Source: Methylococcaceae bacterium
GTDB lineage: Bacteria; Pseudomonadota; Gammaproteobacteria; Methylococcales; Methylomonadaceae
Direction: 5' to 3'
Length of the DNA: 14,348 nucleotides
NCBI GenBank assembly: GCA_021647585.1
Contig: JAKIUK010000090.1
Coordinates: forward strand, 1 to 14,348
The translations under genes were made by a program, and so were the position numbers. A model generated the notes under the pieces. That model was not told where the DNA came from and made no database searches. It saw only the letters and a program-made list of their open reading frames with translations. Numbering within the stretch: the first letter of the stretch is position 1; each line of letters starts with the position of its first letter. Below, piece by piece: positions 1 to 7,802 of the stretch.

Positions 1-64
1 CAACAGCACGGCCAATACCCGAGCTGGCTCCTGTGACTAGGATCGTTCTTTTTATAGGGTGCAT
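1..64 (-). CDS. Short-chain dehydrogenase/reductase (SDR), N-terminal fragment cut by the window edge
   Basis: Reading the minus strand from the ATG at 64-62 gives MHPIKRTILVTGASSGIG followed by RAV, then the window ends. TGASSGIG is the TGxxxGxG dinucleotide-binding motif that opens the Rossmann fold of classical SDR enzymes, about ten residues from the N-terminus as is usual. Only 21 codons are present, so the catalytic YxxxK and the substrate cannot be seen. The start lies inside the end of the radical SAM gene (13-base overlap, different frame), which suggests a shared transcript and translational coupling. SDR family is secure from the motif; the specific reaction is unknown. Confidence 0.82.
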   Translation of the reverse strand, partial: MHPIKRTILVTGASSGIGRAV

Positions 65-1044
65 GGGAAGAATTTTGACGGCGGGATATAGCTTAACAAC
101 AGTTTGCTACAGTATTGCATCATTTCCTGTTCTAATTCGGCTTTATAAGAAGTCATTTTTTGAGTGGTCTCAAGCGGACCGGCAAATAATTTTTCTTCAG
201 GATAAAGTTTGTGTATTTTTTTGAAATATTTTTCAGGCAATCGAAATACGCCTAAGCTGACGGAATGCAGTGATTCAATGGATAGTCTGGAAAATACCTG
301 ATCGAACAGATCTTTATATTGTTGCTGATAACCAGTCTGATAGATTAATGGATCAAATCGTAGCCCTAGTTGCCAGCCTTGTTCCTGTAGTTTGCACATG
401 GCATCAAGACGACGAATAACAGTAGGTGCTTTGTGTTCCACTTTACGGGCAATTTCATCAGGAGATAAGCTGAAAGCTACTATGCATTGTGGAAAGGAGT
501 TGTTGTTTAGCAGACTTCTGATTTGAGTGCTTTTGGTTCTTAATTCTAGCCAGGCATTAGGAATATCAGCAAAAAAGGGTAAAAAATGTTCAGCAAAGCC
601 GGTAACAGGCTCTAAAGCAAGGCTGTCACAGTCATAGCCGGAAAAGAAATGAACAGGTTCGTCTTCTGAGTTGTGGCAAATTTGCCTGATCTCCTGCTGG
701 TAATCTTCAAAATTAACAAACAAAACATAGTTTGCTGATTGATACATACCTTGTAAAAAGCAATATCGACAATCGTATAGGCAATTTAGCATATGTGAAA
801 AGTAATAATTATTTTGCGCACCTATGCCATAACCAGACGGTGCAGGGAGAGCAAAGTTTTTATACTTTTCTGCCAGAATTAATGCCGGATCTTGTTTTTG
901 TAAACGAAAGTTTTGGGCCTTAGGATTAAAAACTTCGCCGTAGCGTTCACATATGACTTGTCTAGCCTGTGGGAATCTTTCACATATACGTAGTGTGCGC
1001 GGGTGTTGCTGAATACTTTCTTCAATATAAAGGGTATTGATCAT
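52..1044 (-). CDS. Spore-photoproduct-lyase-like (SPL family) radical SAM protein
   Basis: The 330-aa product has one Cx3Cx2C cluster (C88, C92, C95, in NCLYDCRYCF), the 4Fe-4S/SAM site of radical SAM enzymes. The surroundings (YFSHMLNC before, FLQGMY after, later VAFSLSPDEIARKVEHKAP and GLRFDPLIY) match the SPL-like branch, and the length is close to the roughly 340 aa of Bacillus SplB. True SplB repairs the thymine spore photoproduct, but relatives are common in non-sporulating proteobacteria, where their substrate is unsettled. DNA photoproduct repair is therefore only a possibility. The ATG at 1044 gives MINTLYIEES with no upstream competitor. The SDR gene overlaps its 3' end, so the two are probably co-transcribed. 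Confidence 0.8.
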   Translation of the reverse strand: MINTLYIEESIQQHPRTLRICERFPQARQVICERYGEVFNPKAQNFRLQKQDPALILAEKYKNFALPAPSGYGIGAQNNYYFSHMLNCLYDCRYCFLQGMYQSANYVLFVNFEDYQQEIRQICHNSEDEPVHFFSGYDCDSLALEPVTGFAEHFLPFFADIPNAWLELRTKSTQIRSLLNNNSFPQCIVAFSLSPDEIARKVEHKAPTVIRRLDAMCKLQEQGWQLGLRFDPLIYQTGYQQQYKDLFDQVFSRLSIESLHSVSLGVFRLPEKYFKKIHKLYPEEKLFAGPLETTQKMTSYKAELEQEMMQYCSKLLLSYIPPSKFFPCTL

Positions 1045-1097
1045 TTGTTGTTAATCAGTAACTGTTTAGTGTAATTTATAAATAATAATGTTGAAGC

Positions 1098-1181
1098 TGT
1101 CATTTCGAGCAGCGGGAGAAATCTTAATAACTTAATCAATACTCGAAAGCTTTAGGATCCCTCGCTACACTCGGGATGACA
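1098..1181. repeat. 84-bp palindromic intergenic repeat with TGTCAT/ATGACA ends
   Basis: The left end reads TGTCATTTCGAGCAGCG and the right end is its imperfect inverse, ACTCGGGATGACA. The arms continue inward as GGGAGAAATCTT against AGGATCCCTCGC. The two arms therefore form one imperfect hairpin of roughly 28 bp per side around an AT-rich loop. This is the style of the dispersed TGTCAT...ATGACA palindromic repeats found between genes in many bacterial genomes (REP/MITE-like). It encodes nothing and lies between the divergent radical SAM and proC genes. Only one copy is present here, so dispersal in this genome is inferred. Confidence 0.65.
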
Positions 1182-1291
1182 AACGACTGCGAATAGTTAC
1201 GATTATGGATTGGTTTTTAGGGAAAGTCAGTAGCTCCAAGTTTATTTCTGAATTCAGGTTAGCATAAAGTGAGTAGAGATAAGTATAAAAG

Positions 1292-1320
1292 TTACCAAAT
1301 ATCTAAATAAACAGTAAAAT
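1292..1320 (+). promoter_or_regulatory. Candidate sigma-70 promoter for proC
   Basis: TTACCA (1292-1297, 4 of 6 consensus) and TAAAAT (1315-1320, 5 of 6) are separated by 17 bp. The start codon of proC follows 30 bases later, giving a leader of about 24 nt. No good Shine-Dalgarno sequence lies just before the ATG. The region is AT-rich, so a chance match is possible. Confidence 0.35.
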
Positions 1321-1350
1321 AAAGGTAATATAAACTTTTTCACCTTTTCA

Positions 1351-2178
1351 ATGAATACAAAAAAAATTGGTTTTATCGGTGGCGGCAATATGGCGTCTAG
1401 TTTGATTAATGGGTTAATTGCCAGTGGACATTCGCCAGACCAGTTATGGGTGTCAGATACCAACCAAGAAATTCTGGATGCTTTAGTCGCAAATCTAAAG
1501 ATTAATGTTTCTGTTAATAATAATGATATTGTCAATCAAGTTGATGTTGTTGTTTTGGCTGTTAAACCACAGATTTTACATGCAGTAGCAGAGCAAGTGG
1601 CCGATGGCATACGGAAGCGAAAATTACTGGTTGTATCTATTGCTGCAGGTGTTTCACAAGAAAGTTTGGCTGAGTGGCTTGGGGAAGAGGTCGCAATCGT
1701 TCGTTGTATGCCTAATACGCCTGCACTTGTGAGAACCGGAGCAACCGCTCTTTATGCCAGTGATAAAGTGAGTGATGAACAAAAAGATCTGGCTGAAAAG
1801 ATTTTACGTTCGGTCGGTATTTCTTTATGGGTTGATCATGAAAGTGAGTTAGATGCTGTTACTGCGGTGTCAGGCAGTGGGCCGGCCTATTATTTTTTGT
1901 TAATGGAAGCCATGGAACAAGCAGCTCTGGAATTGGGTCTTGCTGAACATACGGCCAGGTTATTAATACAGCAAACAGCCTTGGGTGCGGCTAAAATTGC
2001 ATTGGAAGCCGATGAAACCCCAGGCCAATTGAGGCAACGGGTTACGTCACCTGGGGGTACCACAGAACAAGCATTGAAAATTTTTGAACAAGGATCGTTT
2101 ACGCAACTGGTTTCTAAGGCATTACATGCCGCCAGAGACCGTTCCATTGAAATATCAAAAGAACTGGGAGAAAAATAA
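1351..2178 (+). CDS. proC: Pyrroline-5-carboxylate reductase
   Basis: This enzyme catalyses the last step of proline synthesis, NAD(P)H-dependent reduction of 1-pyrroline-5-carboxylate, in the cytoplasm. The 275-aa protein opens with the Rossmann motif IGFIGGGNMASSL (residues 6-18). It also has VVLAVKP (67-73), CMPNTPA (119-125), AVSGSGPAY (172-180) and the family signature VTSPGGTTEQAL (231-242) in the C-terminal helical dimerisation domain. Length matches the usual 270-280 aa. The ATG at 1351 puts the glycine-rich loop about ten residues in, as is normal. Its stop overlaps the start of yggT by one base (TAATG), so the two are translated together. The yggS (PLP-homeostasis) gene often found ahead of proC is absent; an intergenic repeat region is there instead. 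Confidence 0.96.
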   Translation: MNTKKIGFIGGGNMASSLINGLIASGHSPDQLWVSDTNQEILDALVANLKINVSVNNNDIVNQVDVVVLAVKPQILHAVAEQVADGIRKRKLLVVSIAAGVSQESLAEWLGEEVAIVRCMPNTPALVRTGATALYASDKVSDEQKDLAEKILRSVGISLWVDHESELDAVTAVSGSGPAYYFLLMEAMEQAALELGLAEHTARLLIQQTALGAAKIALEADETPGQLRQRVTSPGGTTEQALKIFEQGSFTQLVSKALHAARDRSIEISKELGEK

Positions 2179-2753
2179 TGGGAACGAGTTATATGACGAA
2201 TCCGGTGGTATTTTTAATTGATACTCTATTTTCACTGTATATTTTATTCATTGTAATACGCTTTCTGTTACAGTGGACGCGTGCGGATTTTTATAATCCG
2301 ATTTCTCAGTTTTTAGTCAAAGTAACACATCCCCCTTTAAAAGTATTACGCCGGTTTATTCCATCTGTTGGCAAAATAGATACATCATCTATTGTGTTGG
2401 CATTAGCTCTGCAAATGCTTGCTGACTTTTCTATACTTGCTTTGAAAGGGGTTATGGTAAGTATTATGGCCTTGGTTGTTTTGTCATTTTCTCAGCTGGT
2501 TTCATTGCTTATTAATGTTTTTGTCTTTGCCGTATTAGCCAGAGCAATACTCAGCTGGTTTGATCCGGGTAATTACAACCCTGCCAGCTCGCTGTTACAT
2601 AGTTTAACCGAACCTTTGTTAGGCGTGTGTCGTAAAGTAATGCCTGATTTAGGCGGCTTTGATTTATCGCCATTGATTGCCATAGTGATGTTGCATTTAG
2701 CAAAAATGATGATATTGCCTCCATTGAGCCAACTGGCAATATTAATCGGTTGA
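2178..2753 (+). CDS. yggT: YggT family inner-membrane protein
   Basis: The 191-aa product has two copies of the YGGT domain. The first covers residues 5-80 (RFLLQWTRADFYNPISQFLVKVTHPPL) and the second residues 95-190 (ARAILSWFDPGNYNPASSLLHSLTEPLL). Each has a hydrophobic helix, a conserved W, the NP and the T/P turn, and a closing helix, so about four membrane segments in all. The size equals E. coli YggT (188 aa). The biochemical role is unproven; E. coli YggT has been linked to osmotic or ion homeostasis. The proC-yggT order is a conserved gammaproteobacterial pair. The ATG at 2178 overlaps the proC stop; an alternative in-frame ATG lies at 2193 (MTNPVVF), which would drop five residues. 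Confidence 0.92.
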   Translation: MGTSYMTNPVVFLIDTLFSLYILFIVIRFLLQWTRADFYNPISQFLVKVTHPPLKVLRRFIPSVGKIDTSSIVLALALQMLADFSILALKGVMVSIMALVVLSFSQLVSLLINVFVFAVLARAILSWFDPGNYNPASSLLHSLTEPLLGVCRKVMPDLGGFDLSPLIAIVMLHLAKMMILPPLSQLAILIG

Positions 2754-2928
2754 TTATAATTATGGCTTTTAGAGAAGAGAATCTATGCAAGTACAAATGA
2801 TTTGTGTACCCGGTTGGCGGCTAAATATTTGAATTATTATCATATATACCTAAACTTAGGGAGATACAGGCATTAACTCAATAACAGACTTATATCTGTG
2901 TATCTTGCTTAAAAAAACCAGATTATTT

Positions 2929-3936
2929 ATGCGTACAATTTTTTCCAAAAAAAACATTGCTTTAACCCTGTCACTTTTAATACTGAGTGGGCAGTGTGCA
3001 TTTGCTAACAAAATGTATCGATGGGTTGATGAGGATGGAAAAGTTTTTTATTCAGATCTGATACCCCCTGAACAGAGCAAACATAGAAGAGAATCTTTAA
3101 ATAAAAATGCACGCGTAGTCGATATTGTAGAAAAAGAAAAAACAAAAGCACAACGTGAATTGGAAAAACGCTTAAATGCTTTACGCAAACAGCAACAACA
3201 GATCATCAATAAACAGAAAGCACTTGATAAGGTTTTACTGAGTACGTTTCGTACTCTAGATGATATGGAGGTGGCGTTAAAAGCAAAGTTGTCTTCGCTT
3301 GATGGACAAAGAAAATCCATGCAGGGAAATTTATCACGATTAAAGAAACAGTTACAACAGCAACAAAAAAAAGCTGCACAATTTGAACGTGATGGACGCA
3401 AGGTCCCAGCGATTCTTATAGAAAGTATATCTGACAGCAAACATCTGATTGACTTGGCAATCGTTGACATTGCCAAACAGTTTGAAAAAAAAGCAACGGC
3501 TACCGAGAAATTTGAAAAAGATATGGAGCGATTTTCTTTCTTGACACAAGCGAATATGGAAAGAAAAGATCTCAGTCGTCAAACCGCAGACATTCAAGCG
3601 GAAAATGAACTGGGTTTATTTATTTGTGAGAATGAGCGGCAATGCAATATGGCATGGAAGAGCGCGAAAAAGTATGTTCGTCTTTATTCAACTGCGGCAT
3701 TTGATATTGAAACAGATAGACTGGTTTTGAGTCAGGCGCCTTATAAAGATACCGACTTGAGCCTATCTGTTTCTAAAATGAATGTGGAAAATAATAAACA
3801 ACAGTTGTTTCTTGATATTCGTTGCCGTATGTCCTCAGCAGGTATTGAGTTATGCCACGGGGAAAAAGTCAAAAAAATCAGAAATTCATTTAGTGGCTAT
3901 ATTAAAGCGGCTTTAGCAGCAGAAAGCAAAGAGTAG
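2929..3936 (+). CDS. Secreted DUF4124-type coiled-coil protein
   Basis: A signal peptide at residues 1-26 (basic MRTIFSKK, hydrophobic LTLSLLILSG, then AFA before the likely cut) is followed by KMYRWVDEDGKVFYSD. That is the DUF4124 signature found at the N-terminus of many proteobacterial envelope proteins. Residues 60-215 are rich in K, E, Q, R and L with coiled-coil spacing, including a Q-rich run at 141-146. A compact C-terminal domain (about 228-325) has four cysteines, C233, C239, C299 and C309, probably two periplasmic disulfides. I chose the ATG at 2929 (335 aa) because it starts directly at the signal peptide; a TTG at 2905 would add eight residues. No clear ribosome site supports either. 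It ends only 13 bp from the convergent argB. Function unknown; periplasmic location is inferred. Confidence 0.75.
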   Translation: MRTIFSKKNIALTLSLLILSGQCAFANKMYRWVDEDGKVFYSDLIPPEQSKHRRESLNKNARVVDIVEKEKTKAQRELEKRLNALRKQQQQIINKQKALDKVLLSTFRTLDDMEVALKAKLSSLDGQRKSMQGNLSRLKKQLQQQQKKAAQFERDGRKVPAILIESISDSKHLIDLAIVDIAKQFEKKATATEKFEKDMERFSFLTQANMERKDLSRQTADIQAENELGLFICENERQCNMAWKSAKKYVRLYSTAAFDIETDRLVLSQAPYKDTDLSLSVSKMNVENNKQQLFLDIRCRMSSAGIELCHGEKVKKIRNSFSGYIKAALAAESKE

Positions 3937-3949
3937 GGAATGACTAGGT

Positions 3950-4840
3950 TTAACGTCTGACTAATAAAGTTCCTACACCTTGATCTGTAAATAACTCCAG
4001 AAGAATGGCATGCTCGACCCTGCCATCAATAATATGTATGCTACTGACTCCCCCTTTTAATGCATCCGTTGCACAGCGTGTTTTAGGGATCATGCCTCCT
4101 GCAATAGTGCCGTCAGCAATCAGGTTATCAATATCAGAAATTGATAGTCCAGTCAGCAAATTACTTTCTTTGTCTAAGATTCCTGCGGTGTTAGTAAGCA
4201 GCAGTAGTTTTTCTGCTTTTAAAATTTCCGCCACTTTACCTGCAACCAGATCCGCATTGATATTATATGAATGTCCATCATCACCTACACCAATTGGAGC
4301 GATAACCGGGATGAAGTCGCTATTACAAAGCATGTTGACAACAGCAGGGTCTATACTGCTAACTTCACCTACATGACCTAAATCTATTATTTCTGAAGCA
4401 TTAGCCTCCGCAGAGGATATATTTAAGTTGATTTTTTTTGCATGAATAAAATCACCATCTTTGCCTGTCAATCCTATAGCTTTTCCTCCATGAATATTTA
4501 TCAGGTTAACAATTTGTTTATTGACTTGTCCGCCTAACACCATTTCAACAATATCCATGGTTTCACTATCGGTAACACGCATACCATGAATGAATTGGGT
4601 TGATATATTAAGTCTTTTCAGCAGGTTGCCTATTTGAGGGCCTCCACCATGAACAATAATAGGGTTGATGCCTACCAGTTTCATTAGCACGATATCTCTG
4701 GCAAAACTATGTTTAAGGGCCTCATCTACCATGGCGTTGCCACCAAACTTGATGACTATGGTTTTTCCTTTAAATTTTTGGATATAGGGTAAGGCTTCAA
4801 TAAGTACGTGGGCTATTTGGTGGGCTGTTTTATTTTTCAT
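3950..4840 (-). CDS. argB: Acetylglutamate kinase
   Basis: ArgB phosphorylates N-acetylglutamate with ATP, the second step of arginine synthesis by the acetylated pathway. Across 296 aa it has VIKFGGNAM with the catalytic lysine K31, IIVHGGGPQI (61-70), GMRVTD (86-91), LTGKDG (124-129), NINADLVAGKVA (193-204), LLLTNTAGILD and GGMIPKTRCA with the second key lysine K253. The amino-terminal segment AHVLIEALPYIQKFKGKT matches the extra helix of hexameric, arginine-inhibited kinases, so feedback control by arginine is likely (inference). It follows algC on the same strand, the same order as in Pseudomonas, but a miniature mobile element now sits 36 bp upstream of its start. No good Shine-Dalgarno sequence precedes the ATG. 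Confidence 0.96.
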   Translation of the reverse strand: MKNKTAHQIAHVLIEALPYIQKFKGKTIVIKFGGNAMVDEALKHSFARDIVLMKLVGINPIIVHGGGPQIGNLLKRLNISTQFIHGMRVTDSETMDIVEMVLGGQVNKQIVNLINIHGGKAIGLTGKDGDFIHAKKINLNISSAEANASEIIDLGHVGEVSSIDPAVVNMLCNSDFIPVIAPIGVGDDGHSYNINADLVAGKVAEILKAEKLLLLTNTAGILDKESNLLTGLSISDIDNLIADGTIAGGMIPKTRCATDALKGGVSSIHIIDGRVEHAILLELFTDQGVGTLLVRR

Positions 4841-4876
4841 TAGATATATGTAAACGAGTACTGGCTGTATTGTTTT

Positions 4877-5211
4877 CTAGGAGGCTGTCCGAGAATAGAA
4901 ACTGTAGTGAGGGAAGCCCATTTTGAGTCAGTTTTTTTGATCATTTCAGTTAAACCTAGAAAAATCAGTTGGATCACGGATTCTAGCACAAGCTCTTGAT
5001 TCCACAGCACTTCAAAAAAATGCCCGCTTAACCTAATAGGTGAAGCTCAGATTTTTTTAAATCACTGTGAAACCAATATCTTGCACTATAATTCCGCGCC
5101 CAACTGATCTTTCTAGGTTAAATGGTTTACGCGTGTAACGAAAATGATCGGAAAAACTGGCCAAAAGGGGCTTTTCCGCAGTAGGTCTTCTATTCTCGGA
5201 CAGCTTCCTAG
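4877..5211. mobile_element. Palindromic miniature inverted-repeat element (MITE-like), about 0.33 kb
   Basis: The ends carry GGCTGTCCGAGAATAG (4883-4898) and its inverse (5190-5205, with GG versus AG at the outer base). Including the flanks, the inverted match is 23 of 24 bases. CTAG occurs at both outer edges (4877-4880 and 5208-5211), as a 4-bp target duplication would look. The similarity is not confined to the tips: TTAAACCTAGAAAAATCAGT in the left arm faces an inverted counterpart at about 5110-5130. The stretch before the centre (CACAGCACTTCAAAAAAATG) faces CATTTAAAAAAATC-type sequence on the other side, and the centre is ACCTAATAGGT (5031-5041). The whole element is thus one imperfect long palindrome without a credible gene. 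It lies between algC and argB. A transposase acting in trans is assumed; its family cannot be named from this sequence. Confidence 0.8.
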
Positions 5212-5250
5212 GGTTATTTGAGTGTGCTGGTGTTAGACATTTTAACAAAT

Positions 5251-7782
5251 TTAAAAAGGCAGAGAGATATCTGGTTTTACTTGTTGGAGAATTTCTTTGA
5301 ATTGTAACTGGATATGGCCCAAGGCTTCCTGGTCATCTGCTTCAAAGCGCAGCACCAGAGCAGGCATGGTGTTTGATGCTCTAACCAGTCCCCAGCCATC
5401 AGCAAAATCTACACGTAAGCCATCAAGATTATTTATTTTTCCGTTGTTAAAATTTGCAACGGAAAACAATTGTTCTATGATGCTAGCATTTTCTCCTTCT
5501 GCCAGTGGAATATTAATTTCTGGGGTATTGATACTATCGGGAAAATCTGCAAAAACTTCCTCACTACTACGGGTGTCTGCAGATAAAATTTCAATCAGAC
5601 GAGAAGCAGAATAGAGTGCATCATCAAAGCCAAACCAGCGGTCGTTAAAGAAGAAGTGACCACTCAACTCGCCCGCTAACGATGCTCCCGTTTCCTTTAA
5701 TTTAGCTTTGATTAAAGAATGCCCTGATTTCCACATTAAAGGCCTGCCGCCATGCTTTATGATTTGTTCACTAAGGTGACGAGAACATTTTACATCATAA
5801 ATAACTTCGGAACCTGGCTTCAAAGCGAGTACATCTTTCGCAAAAAGCATCATTAGCCTGTCAGGCCAAATGATTTTACCTTTGCTATCAATTATCCCTA
5901 ATCTATCTCCATCGCCATCAATGGCAATTCCGACATCAGCATTATAATGTTGAACGGCTGTAATTAAGTCGTTTAAATTTTCGGCTTTGCTAGGGTCTGG
6001 GTGGTGGTTAGGAAAAGTACCATCAATTTCACAAAATAATTCAATAACTTCACAGCCTATAGTCTTTAACAGTTTAGGGGCTAATTCGCCGGCAGCTCCA
6101 TTGCCACAATCAACAACAACCTTCATTGGCCTGACTATATGAATATCATCTGAAATGACACCAATATATTCATTGCTGAACATATTATTTTCTTCTATGG
6201 AACCTGTTTCTCCGGTGAGATAATTTTCATTATCAATACGTTGTTTTAATTGCTGGATTTTATCATTGGCTAAAGTTTCCCCATTGATGATTATCTTTAG
6301 GCCATTATATTCAACAGGATTATGACTTCCTGTGACAACAACACCCGATTTTCCTTCGGTGTGTTGGGTTACGAAGTAAACTACGGGAGATGGGACCAAG
6401 CCTAAATCAAGGACATTGACACCTGTCGAAATAATTCCTTTTGACAACGATACCGCTAAAGCGGCACTAGAGCTACGACCATCTCTACCGATAATAATGG
6501 TTTTAATATTTTTTTCTTTTGCTTCAGAACCTACAGCCCGTCCAATATCAAAAACAATTTCTTTGGTTAATGTTTTTCCTGCGATGCCTCTTATATCGTT
6601 GGTTTTATAGATTATTGATGAGCTGCTTTTTTGAACCGGTGCTTGTGAGTCAATAGCAAAAACTGCTTGGGTATCTTTGTCTGTACTGTCTGTATTTGGT
6701 AGAGAAATAGGGGTGCTTTCAATTGTTTGGAAATTACTGTTTTCATTTTCAATTTCTACGTCTATACCCGTATCAAAGAAACTAAACCCCGTTGGCTCAT
6801 CAAAAAAATCATCAATTTCTGTATTTGTATCAATTTCAGAAGATAACTCATCTCCCTTGTTATCTAAGATACGTTTAAATTGAATAATTGTTGTGAGGAA
6901 CGTTTTCATTTCCTTTAGATTAAGCGGATAGCTACTTCCTATGCTTTTTCCAGACATAAGGTCTTTAACAGCTTTTAGAATACTGCCTTGGTCCTGCTGT
7001 AAATATTGACTGAAATTTCGATAACTAATAAAAAAAGCAAGGCATATGAGCAGGGCAGGAATAAGGACTATGCCAGATAAGAGGCTTAAATTGGCCAGAC
7101 TTGAGACATTTGTTGGCCAGTAATTGATTTTCCAGGGAGTCTGTAGGACTTTGATAGAGTTGTTGGTATCATTTTTAGCAGACGGAGAACCTGCTTTAGC
7201 AAGTATTGCATTGTCTTGTTTAAGTTCAAGAAATCCTTCTGAAATTTTGTAATTTGTTAAATTGGATTGTAAAAAACTAAACTCCAGGCTGGCTAAAATA
7301 ACGCCTATTGATACATCGTTTTCTTTAATGACAGCAGTTATTGCTAAATGTCTGTTTTTTCCAAGACCTTGAATGAAGGGCATTTGACTTTTTGTCAGTG
7401 TTTCTTGAACCATCATAAGGTCGGCATTACCCATATGGGGAATAGCTGATTCATCAGTATCTGCAATATTTGCGGGTAAAATTCTGATTTTCATTACCTT
7501 AGGCAGCAGTATTTCCAAAACCTTCGCAGTATGGGCCATTTGTTGAGGATCATTGCTTTCTACCGCAGCGATAACATCCGTAGTATTGGCCATTTTTGAT
7601 ACAGAATCCTGCAGAATTCTTAACTGCGATGAAACACCTAGAGCGAGTCCTTTTGCCAGCGCTTCTGTAGATTTAAGTTTGGCTTGGCTGACATCGGACT
7701 GTGCAATCCAGTATGATCCTCCTCCGGCAACCAGTATCATAATAACAGCCAGTACAGATAATATGCTGAAAATACGAATCAT
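5251..7782 (-). CDS. algC: Membrane-anchored phosphomannomutase/phosphoglucomutase
   Basis: AlgC interconverts hexose 6- and 1-phosphates (mannose, glucose), supplying GDP-mannose and UDP-glucose routes for exopolysaccharide and LPS. The C-terminal 450 aa is a complete enzyme. It has KTNDIRG (393-399), TGSHNP with the phosphoserine S486, the metal loop DGDGDR (622-627), the sugar-binding loop GELSGH (704-709) and the phosphate-binding RASNTMP (801-807). In front lies about 385 aa with helix 1 (residues 4-27), an extracytoplasmic stretch, helix 2 (229-253), and an acidic, serine-rich linker (310-390). This resembles a sensor-type periplasmic domain; long AlgC forms of this design occur in Pseudomonas and relatives. 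The ATG at 7782 follows CAGGAG at good spacing. It lies 20 bp after dut. The role of the membrane part is unknown. Confidence 0.93.
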   Translation of the reverse strand: MIRIFSILSVLAVIMILVAGGGSYWIAQSDVSQAKLKSTEALAKGLALGVSSQLRILQDSVSKMANTTDVIAAVESNDPQQMAHTAKVLEILLPKVMKIRILPANIADTDESAIPHMGNADLMMVQETLTKSQMPFIQGLGKNRHLAITAVIKENDVSIGVILASLEFSFLQSNLTNYKISEGFLELKQDNAILAKAGSPSAKNDTNNSIKVLQTPWKINYWPTNVSSLANLSLLSGIVLIPALLICLAFFISYRNFSQYLQQDQGSILKAVKDLMSGKSIGSSYPLNLKEMKTFLTTIIQFKRILDNKGDELSSEIDTNTEIDDFFDEPTGFSFFDTGIDVEIENENSNFQTIESTPISLPNTDSTDKDTQAVFAIDSQAPVQKSSSSIIYKTNDIRGIAGKTLTKEIVFDIGRAVGSEAKEKNIKTIIIGRDGRSSSAALAVSLSKGIISTGVNVLDLGLVPSPVVYFVTQHTEGKSGVVVTGSHNPVEYNGLKIIINGETLANDKIQQLKQRIDNENYLTGETGSIEENNMFSNEYIGVISDDIHIVRPMKVVVDCGNGAAGELAPKLLKTIGCEVIELFCEIDGTFPNHHPDPSKAENLNDLITAVQHYNADVGIAIDGDGDRLGIIDSKGKIIWPDRLMMLFAKDVLALKPGSEVIYDVKCSRHLSEQIIKHGGRPLMWKSGHSLIKAKLKETGASLAGELSGHFFFNDRWFGFDDALYSASRLIEILSADTRSSEEVFADFPDSINTPEINIPLAEGENASIIEQLFSVANFNNGKINNLDGLRVDFADGWGLVRASNTMPALVLRFEADDQEALGHIQLQFKEILQQVKPDISLPF

Positions 7783-7802
7783 TTTATTCTCCTGTCAGTT
7801 TC

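Noticed and set aside
33..224. Short plus-strand frames at the left edge
   Set aside because: Antisense to the SDR start and the radical SAM gene, whose conserved motifs fix the coding strand.
2791..2809. Imperfect inverted repeat GTACAAAT-G-ATTTGTGTAC after yggT
   Set aside because: The arms are offset by a two-base insertion and no T-run follows, so neither terminator nor operator could be supported.
3048..3597. Cysteine- and phenylalanine-rich minus-strand frames within the DUF4124 gene
   Set aside because: They are antisense images of lysine- and glutamine-rich codons (CAA/AAA give TTG/TTT) of the coiled coil.
5057..5248. A 63-codon frame inside the miniature element
   Set aside because: It runs through the right arm and terminal repeat, has no coding signature, and the opposite arm has no corresponding frame.
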